Positions 1-7,925 of a stretch of DNA of 64,000 bases are shown here, piece after piece. Location: the NCBI GenBank assembly GCA_963735115.1, contig CAVTJR010000002.1:62001-126000 (forward strand), written 5' to 3'. The notes beneath the pieces are model-generated. The model ran no database searches, had not been told where the DNA came from, and was given only the letters and a program-made list of their open reading frames with translations. Position 1 is the first letter of the stretch, and each line of letters begins with the position of its first letter. The position numbers and the translations under genes were made by a program. Source of the DNA: JAKACA01 sp963735115 (GTDB lineage: Bacteria; Actinomycetota; Acidimicrobiia; Acidimicrobiales; Bog-793).

Positions 1-1
1 T

Positions 2-1555
2 GTGGTCGGCCACGTCGGGCCGTTCCCCGTGAGCTACCCGACCATGGAGACGAGAGGGTCGAGAGTCCTTGCGATCGTGGAGGGCCGCGCCATGTCGCGC
101 TCACTGATCGATCAGCCGTACGTCACCCAGGGCACGTGGGTCCGACCCGGGGGGGTGGTGATCGAGCGGAGTTTCGCCCAGGAGCTCAGCCTCACCCCGG
201 GCGATCACGTGACGCTCGGCGGGCACTCGCTCAGGGTGGACGGGATCGCCGTCACCGCCGCCGTCGCCGCTTATCCGAACACGGTGGACGAGATGAGCAT
301 CGACACCGGGAACGGCGCCTGGAACCAAGCCACCGGGCTTGTCTGGGCGACGGAAGCCACCGCCCGGAACCTTGCGACGCCGAGTGCCCCGCTCAGCTAC
401 ATCCTCGAGCTGAAGCTCTCGAACCCGGCCAGCGCCTCCGCCTTCGCGAGTGCGTACTCCAACTCCAACATGCTCTCCGTGTGGTCGTGGCAGGACGTGA
501 GCCAGACCGAGGCGCAGCAGTCCAAGCCGTTCCAGCGCGGCCTGTTGATCGCAAGCTCACTTCTCGATCTGCTCGCCATTGCCAGCCTGGCCGTGATCGT
601 CGGTGGCCGGCTGGCGGAGCGCACCCGGCGTGTCGGCCTGTTGAAGGCGGTTGGGGCCACCCCACGGCTCGTCGCCGGTGTGCTGTTGCTGGAGTACCTC
701 ACCCTGGCACTCGTCGGCGCAGCTGTCGGCCTCGCGGCGGGGTACCTCGCCGCACCGCTTGTCGCCAACCCCGGGGCCGGGCTCGTCGGCAGTGTGGGGG
801 CAGCGTCCGTGAGTTTGGCCGATGTGGGCTTCGTGGTGGCATTGGCCGTCGCCCTTGCCGTGTTGGCCGCCTGGATCCCGTCCATTCGGGCGGCTCATAC
901 GAGCACCACGTCGGCGCTCGCCGACTCCGCTCGGGTCCCGAAGCGCCGGCCGCTCCTCGTCGCCGCAGCCGCTCACCTGCCGGTGCCGTTGCTGCTCGGG
1001 CTCCGGCTGGCCGCCCGCAGGCCACGTCGCATGCTGTTGACCCTCGTGAGCGTCGCCATCACGACGACGACGATCGTGGCAGTGCTGTCGGTCCGCGCCC
1101 ACGAGGCTCTGGCACCGAGCGTCTCCCCGGGGCAATTCTCGATTCCGTACAACCCCAACACGGCGAACACCGACGCGATCTTGCTGGTCATCACCGTGGT
1201 CCTCGTTTTCTTGGCCGTGGTGAACTCGCTCGTCATCACCTGGGCGACGTCGGTGGACTCCCGAAAGCCGCTCGGGGTCGCTCGTGCGCTCGGTGCGACG
1301 ACAGAGCAGCTGAGCGGAGGGCTGTCGGCTGCCCTCCTCATCCCTGCGGTTCCGGGCGCCATCGCAGGCATCCCGCTCGGGCTCTTGTTCGTGACAGCCG
1401 CCAGTCACGGATCGCGTGCCACCACTCCTTCGGCACTCGGGCTCGCCGGCACCTGCCTCGGGGTCATGGCCGCGATCGGCGTGCTCTCGGCGATCCCCGC
1501 CCGCATCGAGGCTCGGCGGGCGGTCGTCGACGTCCTCGGGTCCGACATCGCCTAG
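2..1555 (+). CDS. FtsX-family ABC transporter permease, 5' partial
   Basis: Integral membrane permease of the MacB/FtsX type, which works with a separate ABC ATPase in export or mechanotransmission. The reading frame is open to the left edge, so the GTG at base 2 is probably internal and the N-terminus is missing. The visible part begins in an extracytoplasmic domain. A first FtsX block (about residues 180-300) carries the family signature around 'RRVGLLKAVGATPRLV', and a second block lies at about 385-515 with 'KPLGVARALGATTEQL'. This duplicated FtsX layout is typical of roughly 800-residue actinobacterial permeases. Its ATPase partner is not in the window. The substrate is unknown. Confidence 0.85.
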   Translation: MVGHVGPFPVSYPTMETRGSRVLAIVEGRAMSRSLIDQPYVTQGTWVRPGGVVIERSFAQELSLTPGDHVTLGGHSLRVDGIAVTAAVAAYPNTVDEMSIDTGNGAWNQATGLVWATEATARNLATPSAPLSYILELKLSNPASASAFASAYSNSNMLSVWSWQDVSQTEAQQSKPFQRGLLIASSLLDLLAIASLAVIVGGRLAERTRRVGLLKAVGATPRLVAGVLLLEYLTLALVGAAVGLAAGYLAAPLVANPGAGLVGSVGAASVSLADVGFVVALAVALAVLAAWIPSIRAAHTSTTSALADSARVPKRRPLLVAAAAHLPVPLLLGLRLAARRPRRMLLTLVSVAITTTTIVAVLSVRAHEALAPSVSPGQFSIPYNPNTANTDAILLVITVVLVFLAVVNSLVITWATSVDSRKPLGVARALGATTEQLSGGLSAALLIPAVPGAIAGIPLGLLFVTAASHGSRATTPSALGLAGTCLGVMAAIGVLSAIPARIEARRAVVDVLGSDIA

Positions 1556-1566
1556 AGGCCTCGCGG

Positions 1567-2088
1567 CTAGCAGTTCGGAGGGAGCGAAATGAGGTTTCCG
1601 ACCGTCGAGAGCGGCAAGGGCCAGCACCGACATTCGCCCATGTCCGTGCTCACTCCTGTCCGGGCGTTCATGACGACTGAGTAATCGGTGTCGGGTTCCT
1701 TTGGCGGCTTGTAACCGGCCGGAACGCTGTGGTTCCAGTTGACCGCCTTCGCGTGGACCTCGACGACCCAGACAAGCGTCTTGGGCGCCATGCCGCTTGA
1801 AATGTCGCCTCCTGACTCGACTGGTTCGCCTTTTGCGTAAGTAGTGAGTACGAGATGGACCTGCTCGATGCCCTCGAAGAATGGCGCAGGATTCGGGCCT
1901 ACCACGAGACGACACGCGTCCACTGCCGAGAGGACCCCGAGAGGTAGCGTCGTCGACGTCTGCGAGACGGCGGAGGTGGTCGGGTGCGAACCTTGGCCAG
2001 CAGAACTAGAGCACCCGGCGAGTGAGCACGAGACCAGCGTCACAAAACACAGCGGCAGCACCCTCCTGCGCACGCCAGAGTTTCCCAC
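1567..2088 (-). CDS. Small secreted lipoprotein of unknown function
   Basis: A 173-residue protein starting at GTG. The first 26 residues form a lipoprotein signal peptide: basic start (VRRR), hydrophobic core, then the lipobox LAGC, followed by a Ser/Gly/Thr-rich linker. It should be exported and lipid-anchored on the outer face of the membrane. The mature part (about residues 60-173) contains 'TLVWVVEVHAKAVNW' and two Cys near the C-terminus (CRCW), but I recognise no family. It converges on the FtsX permease, with 12 bases between the stops. It is a plausible real gene because signal peptide, lipobox and length all agree. Confidence 0.7.
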   Translation of the reverse strand: MGNSGVRRRVLPLCFVTLVSCSLAGCSSSAGQGSHPTTSAVSQTSTTLPLGVLSAVDACRLVVGPNPAPFFEGIEQVHLVLTTYAKGEPVESGGDISSGMAPKTLVWVVEVHAKAVNWNHSVPAGYKPPKEPDTDYSVVMNARTGVSTDMGECRCWPLPLSTVGNLISLPPNC

Positions 2089-2101
2089 GTCGGCCGGCTG
2101 A

Positions 2102-2575
2102 TCGTCCCCCGCGCTCGCGGTCGATGTCGAGTCTGCGGGGCGCTCGTCGCCCTGGCGATCACGCCCGCTTCGAAGCGAGTCGGGCGTCGTTTCGGCCTGG
2201 TCTCCCCGCTACTGCACGACCCTGCCGCTTGGGTCCAGATCGCTCAAGCCGATCACGTCCGGATGGAAGCTGGACACCGCCGACGGTTACTACCTCGGGT
2301 CGTATGTCGAGACAATTAAGCACGGCGCCGAGCTTCGTCTGGCACAGGCCGGAGCCAATGGATTAGCCCTCATCGTGACCGAGTGCGCGAGTTGTGGCAA
2401 GGTCACGGTGTATCTGAACGGTCGAGTTCTCACTACTAAAAGCACCTACGCCCCGACGACCAGGTACGGCGTCGTCATCATCCTGCCGTCGTTCTCGCTA
2501 CGGCGGGCGACGATCGTCCTGAAAGCCGCCAGCGAGGGGAGGCGGCTGATCATCGAAGGGCTTGGAGTCGACTAG
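2102..2575 (+). pseudogene. C-terminal fragment of a secreted carbohydrate/Ig-like protein
   Basis: One frame is open from just after a stop at 2099 to a stop at 2573-2575. From about 2186 it reads like the C-terminal beta-sandwich found at the end of many actinobacterial secreted proteins: 'SGWKLDTADGYYLGSYVET', then 'ASCGKVTVYLNG', then a tail in 'RRLIIEGLGVD'. No ATG or GTG occurs in this frame before base 2375, which lies inside the domain, so there is no usable start. I read it as the 3' end of a gene whose 5' part has been lost. The parent family is inferred from the domain pattern only. Confidence 0.5.
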
Positions 2576-2639
2576 ATCGAACCTGCCCGTAGGGCAAAGG
2601 CTTGATGACCCGGATCGACCGCCGAGAGAGCAAAGGCCT

Positions 2640-2798
2640 CTAGGCGGAGGCGCGAGCCACCGGTGCGCCAAGGGCGGCCTCAAGGTTCGCGGTGTTCTCA
2701 GCGCGGAAACGTGCCAGCGCCTCGATTTGGGCGGCCTCGGCGTCGGCGACCGTATCGAAGTCCTCCGCCTCTCGTCGAGGGTCTGCCCTTCCCTTCAT
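2640..2798 (-). CDS. Possible 52-residue small protein
   Basis: A short frame with ATG at 2798 and TAG at 2640-2642. The peptide is acidic and helical-looking, with a strong alternation of Ala/Glu and hydrophobic residues: 'FDTVADAEAAQIEALARF' followed by 'RAENTANLEAALGAPVA'. The frame stays open above the ATG, so this could also be the tail of a longer decayed gene. The ribosome site is weak (GAGGG about 3 bases upstream). It lies in the otherwise gene-free 2576-2980 interval between two decayed genes. No family recognised. Confidence 0.3.
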   Translation of the reverse strand: MKGRADPRREAEDFDTVADAEAAQIEALARFRAENTANLEAALGAPVARASA

Positions 2799-2980
2799 CG
2801 CCCTCGGACGCCGTGAGGGATTCCTTGGTGCGAGACTGACGGGCTGCGCGTGGGACGACCCGCAGCTTCCGGCGATCTCGGGCCGCGTCGGTGGCTGCGA
2901 GTCGCGGTCCGCGCCTGAACCTATGGGTCAAGCTCGACGGCTCAGGGAACCAATCACTCGGTGCCGGACATAGATAGTTC

Positions 2981-3370
2981 GTGGACCGCGCCCATCGGGG
3001 CGTACCCGACAGCGAACTGTGGCAGCGAGCCGCCGAACACGATGGGGCCGCCTTTGGCGATCTATTCGAGCGACACTCGGACGCCGTCTACCTCCACTGC
3101 TTTCGTCGTACGGCTTCGTGGTCGAGTGCAGAGGAACTGACGAGCGTTGTCTTCCTCGAAGAGTGGCGTCTCAGACGAACGGTTCGCCTGCACGGCGACT
3201 CCATCTTGCCCTTCTTCGTGCACGCTTCGGTGAAGGGCCTGACGAGCCTCGATCGGTCGTCCTCGCCGAGGGTGGCGGTCGTGAAATCCGCTCATATCTT
3301 GGCTCCGTACCACTCCAGCTCGTCATCGAGCGACAAGCGCATCCTCGTCATATTCATGGCACTAAGCTAA
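2981..3370 (+). pseudogene. Truncated ECF sigma-70 factor, region 2 only
   Basis: Residues 10-75 match sigma-70 region 2 of extracytoplasmic-function factors: 'LWQRAAEHDGAAFGDLFERH', then 'DAVYLHCFRR', 'AEELTSVVFLEEWRLR' and the start of region 2.4 at 'DSILPFFVHA'. After about residue 85 the sequence becomes Ser-rich and unlike any sigma region 4, and no region 4 is found in the other two frames before 3480. Full-length factors need region 4 for -35 recognition, so this copy is probably non-functional. Start taken as GTG 2981. It lies in the decayed stretch next to tRNA-Val. Confidence 0.55.
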
Positions 3371-3476
3371 GTTCTCGGCCCGTTCCGCCTCGAGGGCGCC
3401 CCGAGGATCACGGCCTACGGACCCTGACGAGAAGGCTTTGGCGCTGCTCTTTGTGCGCCGACCCGACGTTGAGGAG

Positions 3477-3740
3477 CTAAGCCTCCACGAGGATCACGAG
3501 AGTTTCAGGCAAGACGCCGTCATGCTCCATCGCCTCGGCCGCCCCCTCAGCTTGCATGGCGGCCGTGAAAGTGTCCATGTCGGGAACATCCATGAGCACG
3601 GCAACATGGGTCGGGTTCTGTGGGTCGACGAACGTCCGGATGTTGGTGATACCGAGCGGCCCAAAGAATTCTTCTCGCCTCGGTGAGGCCAGCCAATGAT
3701 CCTTGTCCTTCACATCGTGGTGACCGATCAAAGTAGGCAT
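3477..3740 (-). CDS. Small hypothetical protein, probable dimeric alpha-beta barrel
   Basis: An 87-residue protein: 'MPTLIGHHDVKDKDHWLAS', a middle stretch 'FGPLGITNIRTFVDPQNP', 'THVAVLMDVPDMDTFTAAM' and an acidic C-terminus. The alternation of short strands with a helix around 'DMDTFTAAMQAEGAAEAM' resembles ferredoxin-like stress or monooxygenase-type small proteins that act as dimers. That fold is an inference. No catalytic motif is evident. It stands alone between the sigma fragment and tRNA-Val. Confidence 0.6.
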   Translation of the reverse strand: MPTLIGHHDVKDKDHWLASPRREEFFGPLGITNIRTFVDPQNPTHVAVLMDVPDMDTFTAAMQAEGAAEAMEHDGVLPETLVILVEA

Positions 3741-3868
3741 GGTTCCCCCATGTGACGTGAGCCCGACGAGGGTGCCGAGCCCGGCGCGCTGACGCTACAC
3801 CGGCGTGCCTCGTGCGTGCGCCGAGAAAACGCTCGCGCACTCCGCTCTTCCCGCCGGGCATTGTTTAG

Positions 3869-3893
3869 TGATGCTGTGAAATCAACAACATCA
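3869..3893 (-). terminator. Stem-loop just 3' of tRNA-Val(TAC)
   Basis: Eight-base arms (with one G-T pair) around a 9-base loop, 2 bases beyond the 3' end of the tRNA on its own strand. There is no long T-tract. It is positioned to end or process the tRNA transcript. Terminator function is inferred from position and pairing. Confidence 0.35.
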
Positions 3894-3894
3894 G

Positions 3895-3968
3895 TGGGCG
3901 CTGACGGACTCGAACCGCCGACCTGCTCGTTGTAAGCGAGCTGCTCTAACCTCCTGAGCTAAGCGCCC
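3895..3968 (-). tRNA. tRNA-Val (anticodon TAC)
   Basis: A complete cloverleaf can be drawn on the minus strand: acceptor GGGCGCT/AGCGCCC, D-stem GCTC/GAGC, anticodon stem GCTCG/CGAGC with loop CTTACAA, 5-base variable loop, and T-stem GGCGG/CCGTC with loop TTCGAGT. Base 34-36 is TAC, reading GUA/GUG valine codons. The discriminator is A and CCA is not encoded. The decayed 2.1-3.5 kb stretch lies on its 3' side. Confidence 0.95.
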
Positions 3969-3997
3969 GAGTTGCGCATCAAAGCGCGCATCCACCC

Positions 3998-4010
3998 TGG
4001 CAGTCTGCCA
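3998..4010. promoter_or_regulatory. Short dyad between tRNA-Val and the amidohydrolase
   Basis: TGGCAGTCTGCCA is a perfect 6+1+6 palindrome 30 bases upstream of the tRNA and 70 bases past the amidohydrolase stop. A one-base centre is too tight for an RNA hairpin and fits a protein-binding dyad better. Role unknown. Confidence 0.25.
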
Positions 4011-4083
4011 CGAGCCGAAACCATCTCGTCCCGCCGCGGGCCGCTCGGCGCGATGCCGCCGGAAGAGCTTCGAGTGGACGGTG

Positions 4084-5763
4084 CTAGGACGATGCCCGCT
4101 CGTAGACCACCTTGCCGTCCACCATCGTCATGACGACGTGGGCGTCCACAAATCCGCCGTCGAGGTCGTCCACCTCGAACAGGTTGCGATCGAGGACGGC
4201 GAGATCGGCGTACTTGCCGACCTCAACGGACCCGGTGTCGCCCTCCAAATGGTTGACGTAGGCGCTCCCGAGCGTGAAGGCACGCAGCGCCTCGCCGAGG
4301 GTTATCCGCTCGTCAGGAAGGAACGGCGGAGCTGGCTCGTCGGCCGCACCGGAGCCGGCCCCGGGGGGCGACTGGCGCTTCACCGCCACGTGCATCTCAG
4401 CAAGAGGGTCTGGACTCGATACCGGCCAGTCGCTCCCGAAGGCCACCGGTACACCCCGAGACATCAGCGAGCGAATCGGGTACTGACAAGACGAGCGGTC
4501 CGGGCCGAGAAACGGCATCGTCAGTTCCACCATCTGGGCGTCGGCGCACGCCCAGAGCGGCTGGAAGTTCGCCACGACGCCGAGGGGGGCGAAGCGGTCG
4601 ACGTCTTCGGGATGCACGACTTGCAAGTGGGCGATGTGGTGGCGCAAGGCGTTCGGGCCGTTGGCGACGCGGGCTGCCTCGATGGCGTCGAGCGCCTCGC
4701 GCACGGCGCGGTCCCCGATGGCGTGCACGTGCACCTGGAACCCCTCGGCGTCGAGCAGCCGGACGTGCTCGTTCAACAACTCCGGATCGACAAAGGACAA
4801 GCCAGAGTTGTCCGTGGCGTGCCCGTGCACGTCCAAATAGGGCGTGAGCATGGCGGCCGTGAACGTCTCGCACACACCGTCCTGCATGATCTTCACCGAA
4901 GTGGCCGCAAAGCGGTCCGCCTCGGCCGCAGCCGCCCGCAACGCCAAGAAACCCTCCACCTGCTCCGCCCCGCGCCCGCGCTCCCACCAGTGAGCCGCGA
5001 CGACCCGGGCCGTCAGACGGCCGTCGCCCGCCAAGGACAGGTACGCCTCGAAGGTGTTCTGCCCGGGGCTCGACGTGACCCAGGCGTCCTGCCACGAAGT
5101 GATCCCGAGGGAGTGCAAGTACGCCTGCGCCGCCAGGATCCCCTCCTCGTAGTCGCTCGGCGAGAGCGCTGGGAGAAGACGCTCGACGAGCCCCATCGCC
5201 CCTTCGTGGAGCGCACCAGTTGGTCGGCCGGAGGCGTCGCGCTCGATGCGGCCGTCAATCGGATCGGGTGTGTCGGCGGTGATCCCGGCCAGCTCGAGGG
5301 CGTGCGAGCTCACCCACGCGCTGTGGTGGTCCCGGTTGGGGAGAAAGACTGGGCGCGCGCCCACGACAAGGTCGAGATCGGCGGCCGTTGGAACGCCGTT
5401 CGGGAAGGCAGGCATCGACCAACCACCGCCCCGTATCCACTCGACCTCGGGATGGGCGACGGCATAGGCGGCGATGATGGCGAGATAGTCCGCCCTGGAC
5501 GTGCCTGCGGTCAGATCGCAGCGAAGCATCTCCACGCCGCCCATCGGCGGGTGCACGTGCGAGTCCTGGAATCCCGGGACGACCATCCCGCCGTGCAGGT
5601 CGATCAGATCAGTGGAGGAGCCGCACAGCTGGCGGACGTCGCCTGTTGAGCCGACGCCGATGATCCGGCCGCCCCGCACGGCACACGCCTCGGCTGACGG
5701 ATGTGCCGCGTCGAGCGTCCAGATGGATCCGCCGACGAACGCGGTGTCGGCTGGCGTTGACAC
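4084..5763 (-). CDS. Metal-dependent amidohydrolase (YtcJ / amidohydrolase 3 family)
   Basis: A 559-residue protein of typical family length. The N-terminal small beta domain ('GGSIWTLDAAHPSAEACAV') leads into the metal-binding motif 'GFQDSHVHP' (HxH). A second His-rich zone is 'FQVHVHAIGDRA' and 'HHIAHLQVVHPED', and the conserved 'FGSDWPVSSPDPL' supplies the late Asp. The C-terminal 'LGSAYVNHLEGDTGSVEVGKYADL' closes the amidohydrolase fold. It hydrolyses an amide, formamide or related bond; the substrate cannot be told from sequence. Starts at GTG 5763, preceded by a good AGGAGG five bases upstream. No signal peptide, so cytoplasmic. Confidence 0.85.
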   Translation of the reverse strand: MSTPADTAFVGGSIWTLDAAHPSAEACAVRGGRIIGVGSTGDVRQLCGSSTDLIDLHGGMVVPGFQDSHVHPPMGGVEMLRCDLTAGTSRADYLAIIAAYAVAHPEVEWIRGGGWSMPAFPNGVPTAADLDLVVGARPVFLPNRDHHSAWVSSHALELAGITADTPDPIDGRIERDASGRPTGALHEGAMGLVERLLPALSPSDYEEGILAAQAYLHSLGITSWQDAWVTSSPGQNTFEAYLSLAGDGRLTARVVAAHWWERGRGAEQVEGFLALRAAAAEADRFAATSVKIMQDGVCETFTAAMLTPYLDVHGHATDNSGLSFVDPELLNEHVRLLDAEGFQVHVHAIGDRAVREALDAIEAARVANGPNALRHHIAHLQVVHPEDVDRFAPLGVVANFQPLWACADAQMVELTMPFLGPDRSSCQYPIRSLMSRGVPVAFGSDWPVSSPDPLAEMHVAVKRQSPPGAGSGAADEPAPPFLPDERITLGEALRAFTLGSAYVNHLEGDTGSVEVGKYADLAVLDRNLFEVDDLDGGFVDAHVVMTMVDGKVVYERASS

Positions 5764-5862
5764 AGGTTCCTCCTGCGATGAGAGAACGGCCGATCAGAGG
5801 ACAGCTCCTTCAATCTCGCGCGTTCGGGTCGAGCCGTGCCCCTTCGGTTAGGTAGCGAGCCG

Positions 5863-6480
5863 TCAGCCGATGAGAGCGTGATACTCGATGGGCGACAGCA
5901 CCGCCGAGATGCTCACGTCCGGCTGACCGTATGGACAGAAATGCGTTGACACGGCGATGGGCGACCCGGCAGCGTGCGGCAGCGTCACATCGGTGGCGGA
6001 GATCATCGGGCAGGTGGTCTGGCCGTTCACCCCTACATCGCTGTACTCGAGCACGAAGCCGGCGCCGCTTCCGCCGCTCAGGCTCACCCGCGATTGCGCC
6101 CCGATATGGCTGATCACCGGGTGCACCGTGCCGGAGACGGGCACGAGCTTGATCTTCGGATAGCCGTCTAGCTTGCACGTGGTCGACGTCGTGTTCGTGA
6201 TGACGAAGCCGAGGGCGATCGTCCCGGCTGCGCCCGAGCTTCGGCCACGCTCGATCGTGACGGACGACATGCTGCAGACCGGGACCGCCACGGTCGTCGT
6301 CGAGGTAGACGTCGACGTGGTCGATGGTGCCGAGGTGGTTGTCGTCGTGGTCGCGGTCGTGGTCGCAACCGCGGACGTCGTTGTGGTGCTGGTCGCAGCC
6401 GTCTGGATCAGCGAGCAGCCGGAAAGAGCGACCGCGACGGCCACACACAGCATCGCCGTCAGACTTCGACGTGCCCGCAT
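5863..6480 (-). CDS. DUF4232-containing lipoprotein
   Basis: A 205-residue protein starting at ATG 6480 with GGGAGGA about 8 bases upstream. The signal peptide ends in the lipobox 'ALSGC'. A Thr/Ser-rich linker (about residues 27-65) separates the anchor from a C-terminal domain with the DUF4232 pattern: a Cys-containing first strand, 'GTIALGFVITNTTSTTCKLD', 'GYPKIKLVP' and a final strand with Cys. DUF4232 domains occur in many actinobacterial cell-surface proteins and have no assigned activity. Expected location is the outer face of the membrane. Confidence 0.8.
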   Translation of the reverse strand: MRARRSLTAMLCVAVAVALSGCSLIQTAATSTTTTSAVATTTATTTTTTSAPSTTSTSTSTTTVAVPVCSMSSVTIERGRSSGAAGTIALGFVITNTTSTTCKLDGYPKIKLVPVSGTVHPVISHIGAQSRVSLSGGSGAGFVLEYSDVGVNGQTTCPMISATDVTLPHAAGSPIAVSTHFCPYGQPDVSISAVLSPIEYHALIG

Positions 6481-6570
6481 CGGACGGATCCTCCCTGCAG
6501 CAGCGGCGAAGACCGTCTCCGCCCCGACTCAGTATCGCCCTTGGCCGCCCACAAACGGCGGCATCTTCAC

Positions 6571-6620
6571 GCTGCGCCTCACCCGGGCATCTGACGCTGC
6601 GCCTCACCCGGGCATCTGAC
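6571..6620. repeat. Exact 25-base tandem duplication at the end of the MFS gene
   Basis: Bases 6571-6595 and 6596-6620 are identical. Each unit starts GCTGCGCCTCACC and ends GCATCTGAC. The MFS stop codon lies in the copy at 6596-6620; the other copy is downstream of the stop. It looks like a recent slippage duplication. It leaves the MFS C-terminus intact and duplicates its last codons as untranslated sequence. Confidence 0.85.
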
Positions 6621-7875
6621 GCAGCTCCTCGCCCCGGCGAGCGTCGTAATGCCAGAACGCCGGCAACGCCAAGGACAACAATGCCGTTCCGACGACACAG
6701 AGGGCCCCGCCCGCCACGATGGAAGGGCGCAGGCCAATGATGCGCTCCAGAACCCCGGCTTCGACGTTCCCGAGCGTCGGGCCCGAGGAGTAGCTCAGCA
6801 TCTCGATGCCGGCCAAGCGTCCGCGCAGGGCGTCGGGTATGGACTGGTTCCACACCGTTGTTCGGCCGAGACCGCTGACCATGTCGCCTGCCCCGGCGAT
6901 CACGAGCCCGAGGGCGGCGACCCAGAGAGACGCCGCGAACCCGAGCAACACGATGCCGGCGCCCCAGATGGCGGCTGCGATGGCGATCATGCGTCCGTAA
7001 CGTCGCACACGACGGACCCAGCCGCTCGTGGCAGTGACGAGAAACGACCCCAGCGCCGGCGAGGCGTACAGCACACCCAGAGCGGAGGCCCCGCCGAGGT
7101 GGGTGGCGATCTGAGGGAACAATGCGTTCGGGATGCCGAAGAACATGGCGCTCATGTCGACGAGGTAAGTCCCGAGAAGATCCTTGCGGAGCCACGCGTA
7201 GTCAAGGCCGGTACGGATCGAGCCGAGAGACAGCTCCGACTCGCCTGGCGGTGGCGGCATAGCGCCGAGCCGCAGGAGGAAGACGAGCGAGACGAGGTAG
7301 CTGAAGACGTCGAGCCCGTACGTCAGCGTCAACCCGCCGGCGGCGATGATCACGCCTGTCAGGGCAGGAGCGGCGATCATCCCGATCTGGGATCGGATCG
7401 CCATGATCGACGAGGTGGCCGGCAGCTGATCCGGCCTCACGAGCAGCGGCACCATCGCATCGAGCGATGGCCGTTGCAAGCCATCGACGGCCGCAAAGAC
7501 GACCGAGATGGCGAACAGCACCCACAGCTGGGGGCGACCGAGAAGGGAGTTCACCACGAGCGCAGCGGAGCCGATGCACAGCCCGGCCTCGGTCAGCCTG
7601 ACCATGCGACGCCGGTCGACGGCGTCGGCGAGAGCGCCGCCGATGAACGCCGTCGCCAGCAAGGGGACGAGCTCGGCGAGGCTCAGCAGCCCGACGATGA
7701 GCGAGGAGTGCGAAAGCTCGTAGGCCTGGTACGGCAGGGCGACGAAGGTGAGCATGCTGCCTGCGAAGGAGATGCCACCTCCGGCGAAGAGCAGCCGGAG
7801 GTCGCGGGATTCGCGAAGGGGCGAGAGATCCAGCTTCACGTGTCGCTCGAAGAAGCCCGATGACTCGCCCGTCAC
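6604..7875 (-). CDS. MFS transporter (EntS-like / MFS_3 exporter)
   Basis: A 423-residue polytopic membrane protein with about 10-12 hydrophobic segments. The N-terminus reads 'LSPLRESRDLRLLFAGGGIS', a common opening of this exporter subfamily, followed by the loop 2-3 signature 'GGALADAVDRRRMV'. A second matching loop is 'ATSGWVRRVRRYGRM'. The family exports siderophores, drugs or other small molecules; the cargo here is unknown. I chose GTG 7875 because it clears the glutamate dehydrogenase stop by 50 bases; GTG 7839 is the alternative. It is probably cotranscribed behind that gene. Confidence 0.8.
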   Translation of the reverse strand: MTGESSGFFERHVKLDLSPLRESRDLRLLFAGGGISFAGSMLTFVALPYQAYELSHSSLIVGLLSLAELVPLLATAFIGGALADAVDRRRMVRLTEAGLCIGSAALVVNSLLGRPQLWVLFAISVVFAAVDGLQRPSLDAMVPLLVRPDQLPATSSIMAIRSQIGMIAAPALTGVIIAAGGLTLTYGLDVFSYLVSLVFLLRLGAMPPPPGESELSLGSIRTGLDYAWLRKDLLGTYLVDMSAMFFGIPNALFPQIATHLGGASALGVLYASPALGSFLVTATSGWVRRVRRYGRMIAIAAAIWGAGIVLLGFAASLWVAALGLVIAGAGDMVSGLGRTTVWNQSIPDALRGRLAGIEMLSYSSGPTLGNVEAGVLERIIGLRPSIVAGGALCVVGTALLSLALPAFWHYDARRGEELRQMPG

Positions 7876-7925
7876 CTCGCCAGTCTGGCAACTCTGCCCG
7901 GCTCGGCCCGCCCTCGCCGCCGACG

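Noticed and set aside
557..1915. 452-residue minus-strand frame opposite the FtsX permease
   Set aside because: Composition is Arg/Gly-rich shadow sequence without motifs, and the opposite frame encodes a clear permease.
1..3895. Attachment-site repeat of the tRNA-Val(TAC) 3' end
   Set aside because: I scanned by eye to the left edge and found no second copy of the tRNA 3' sequence.
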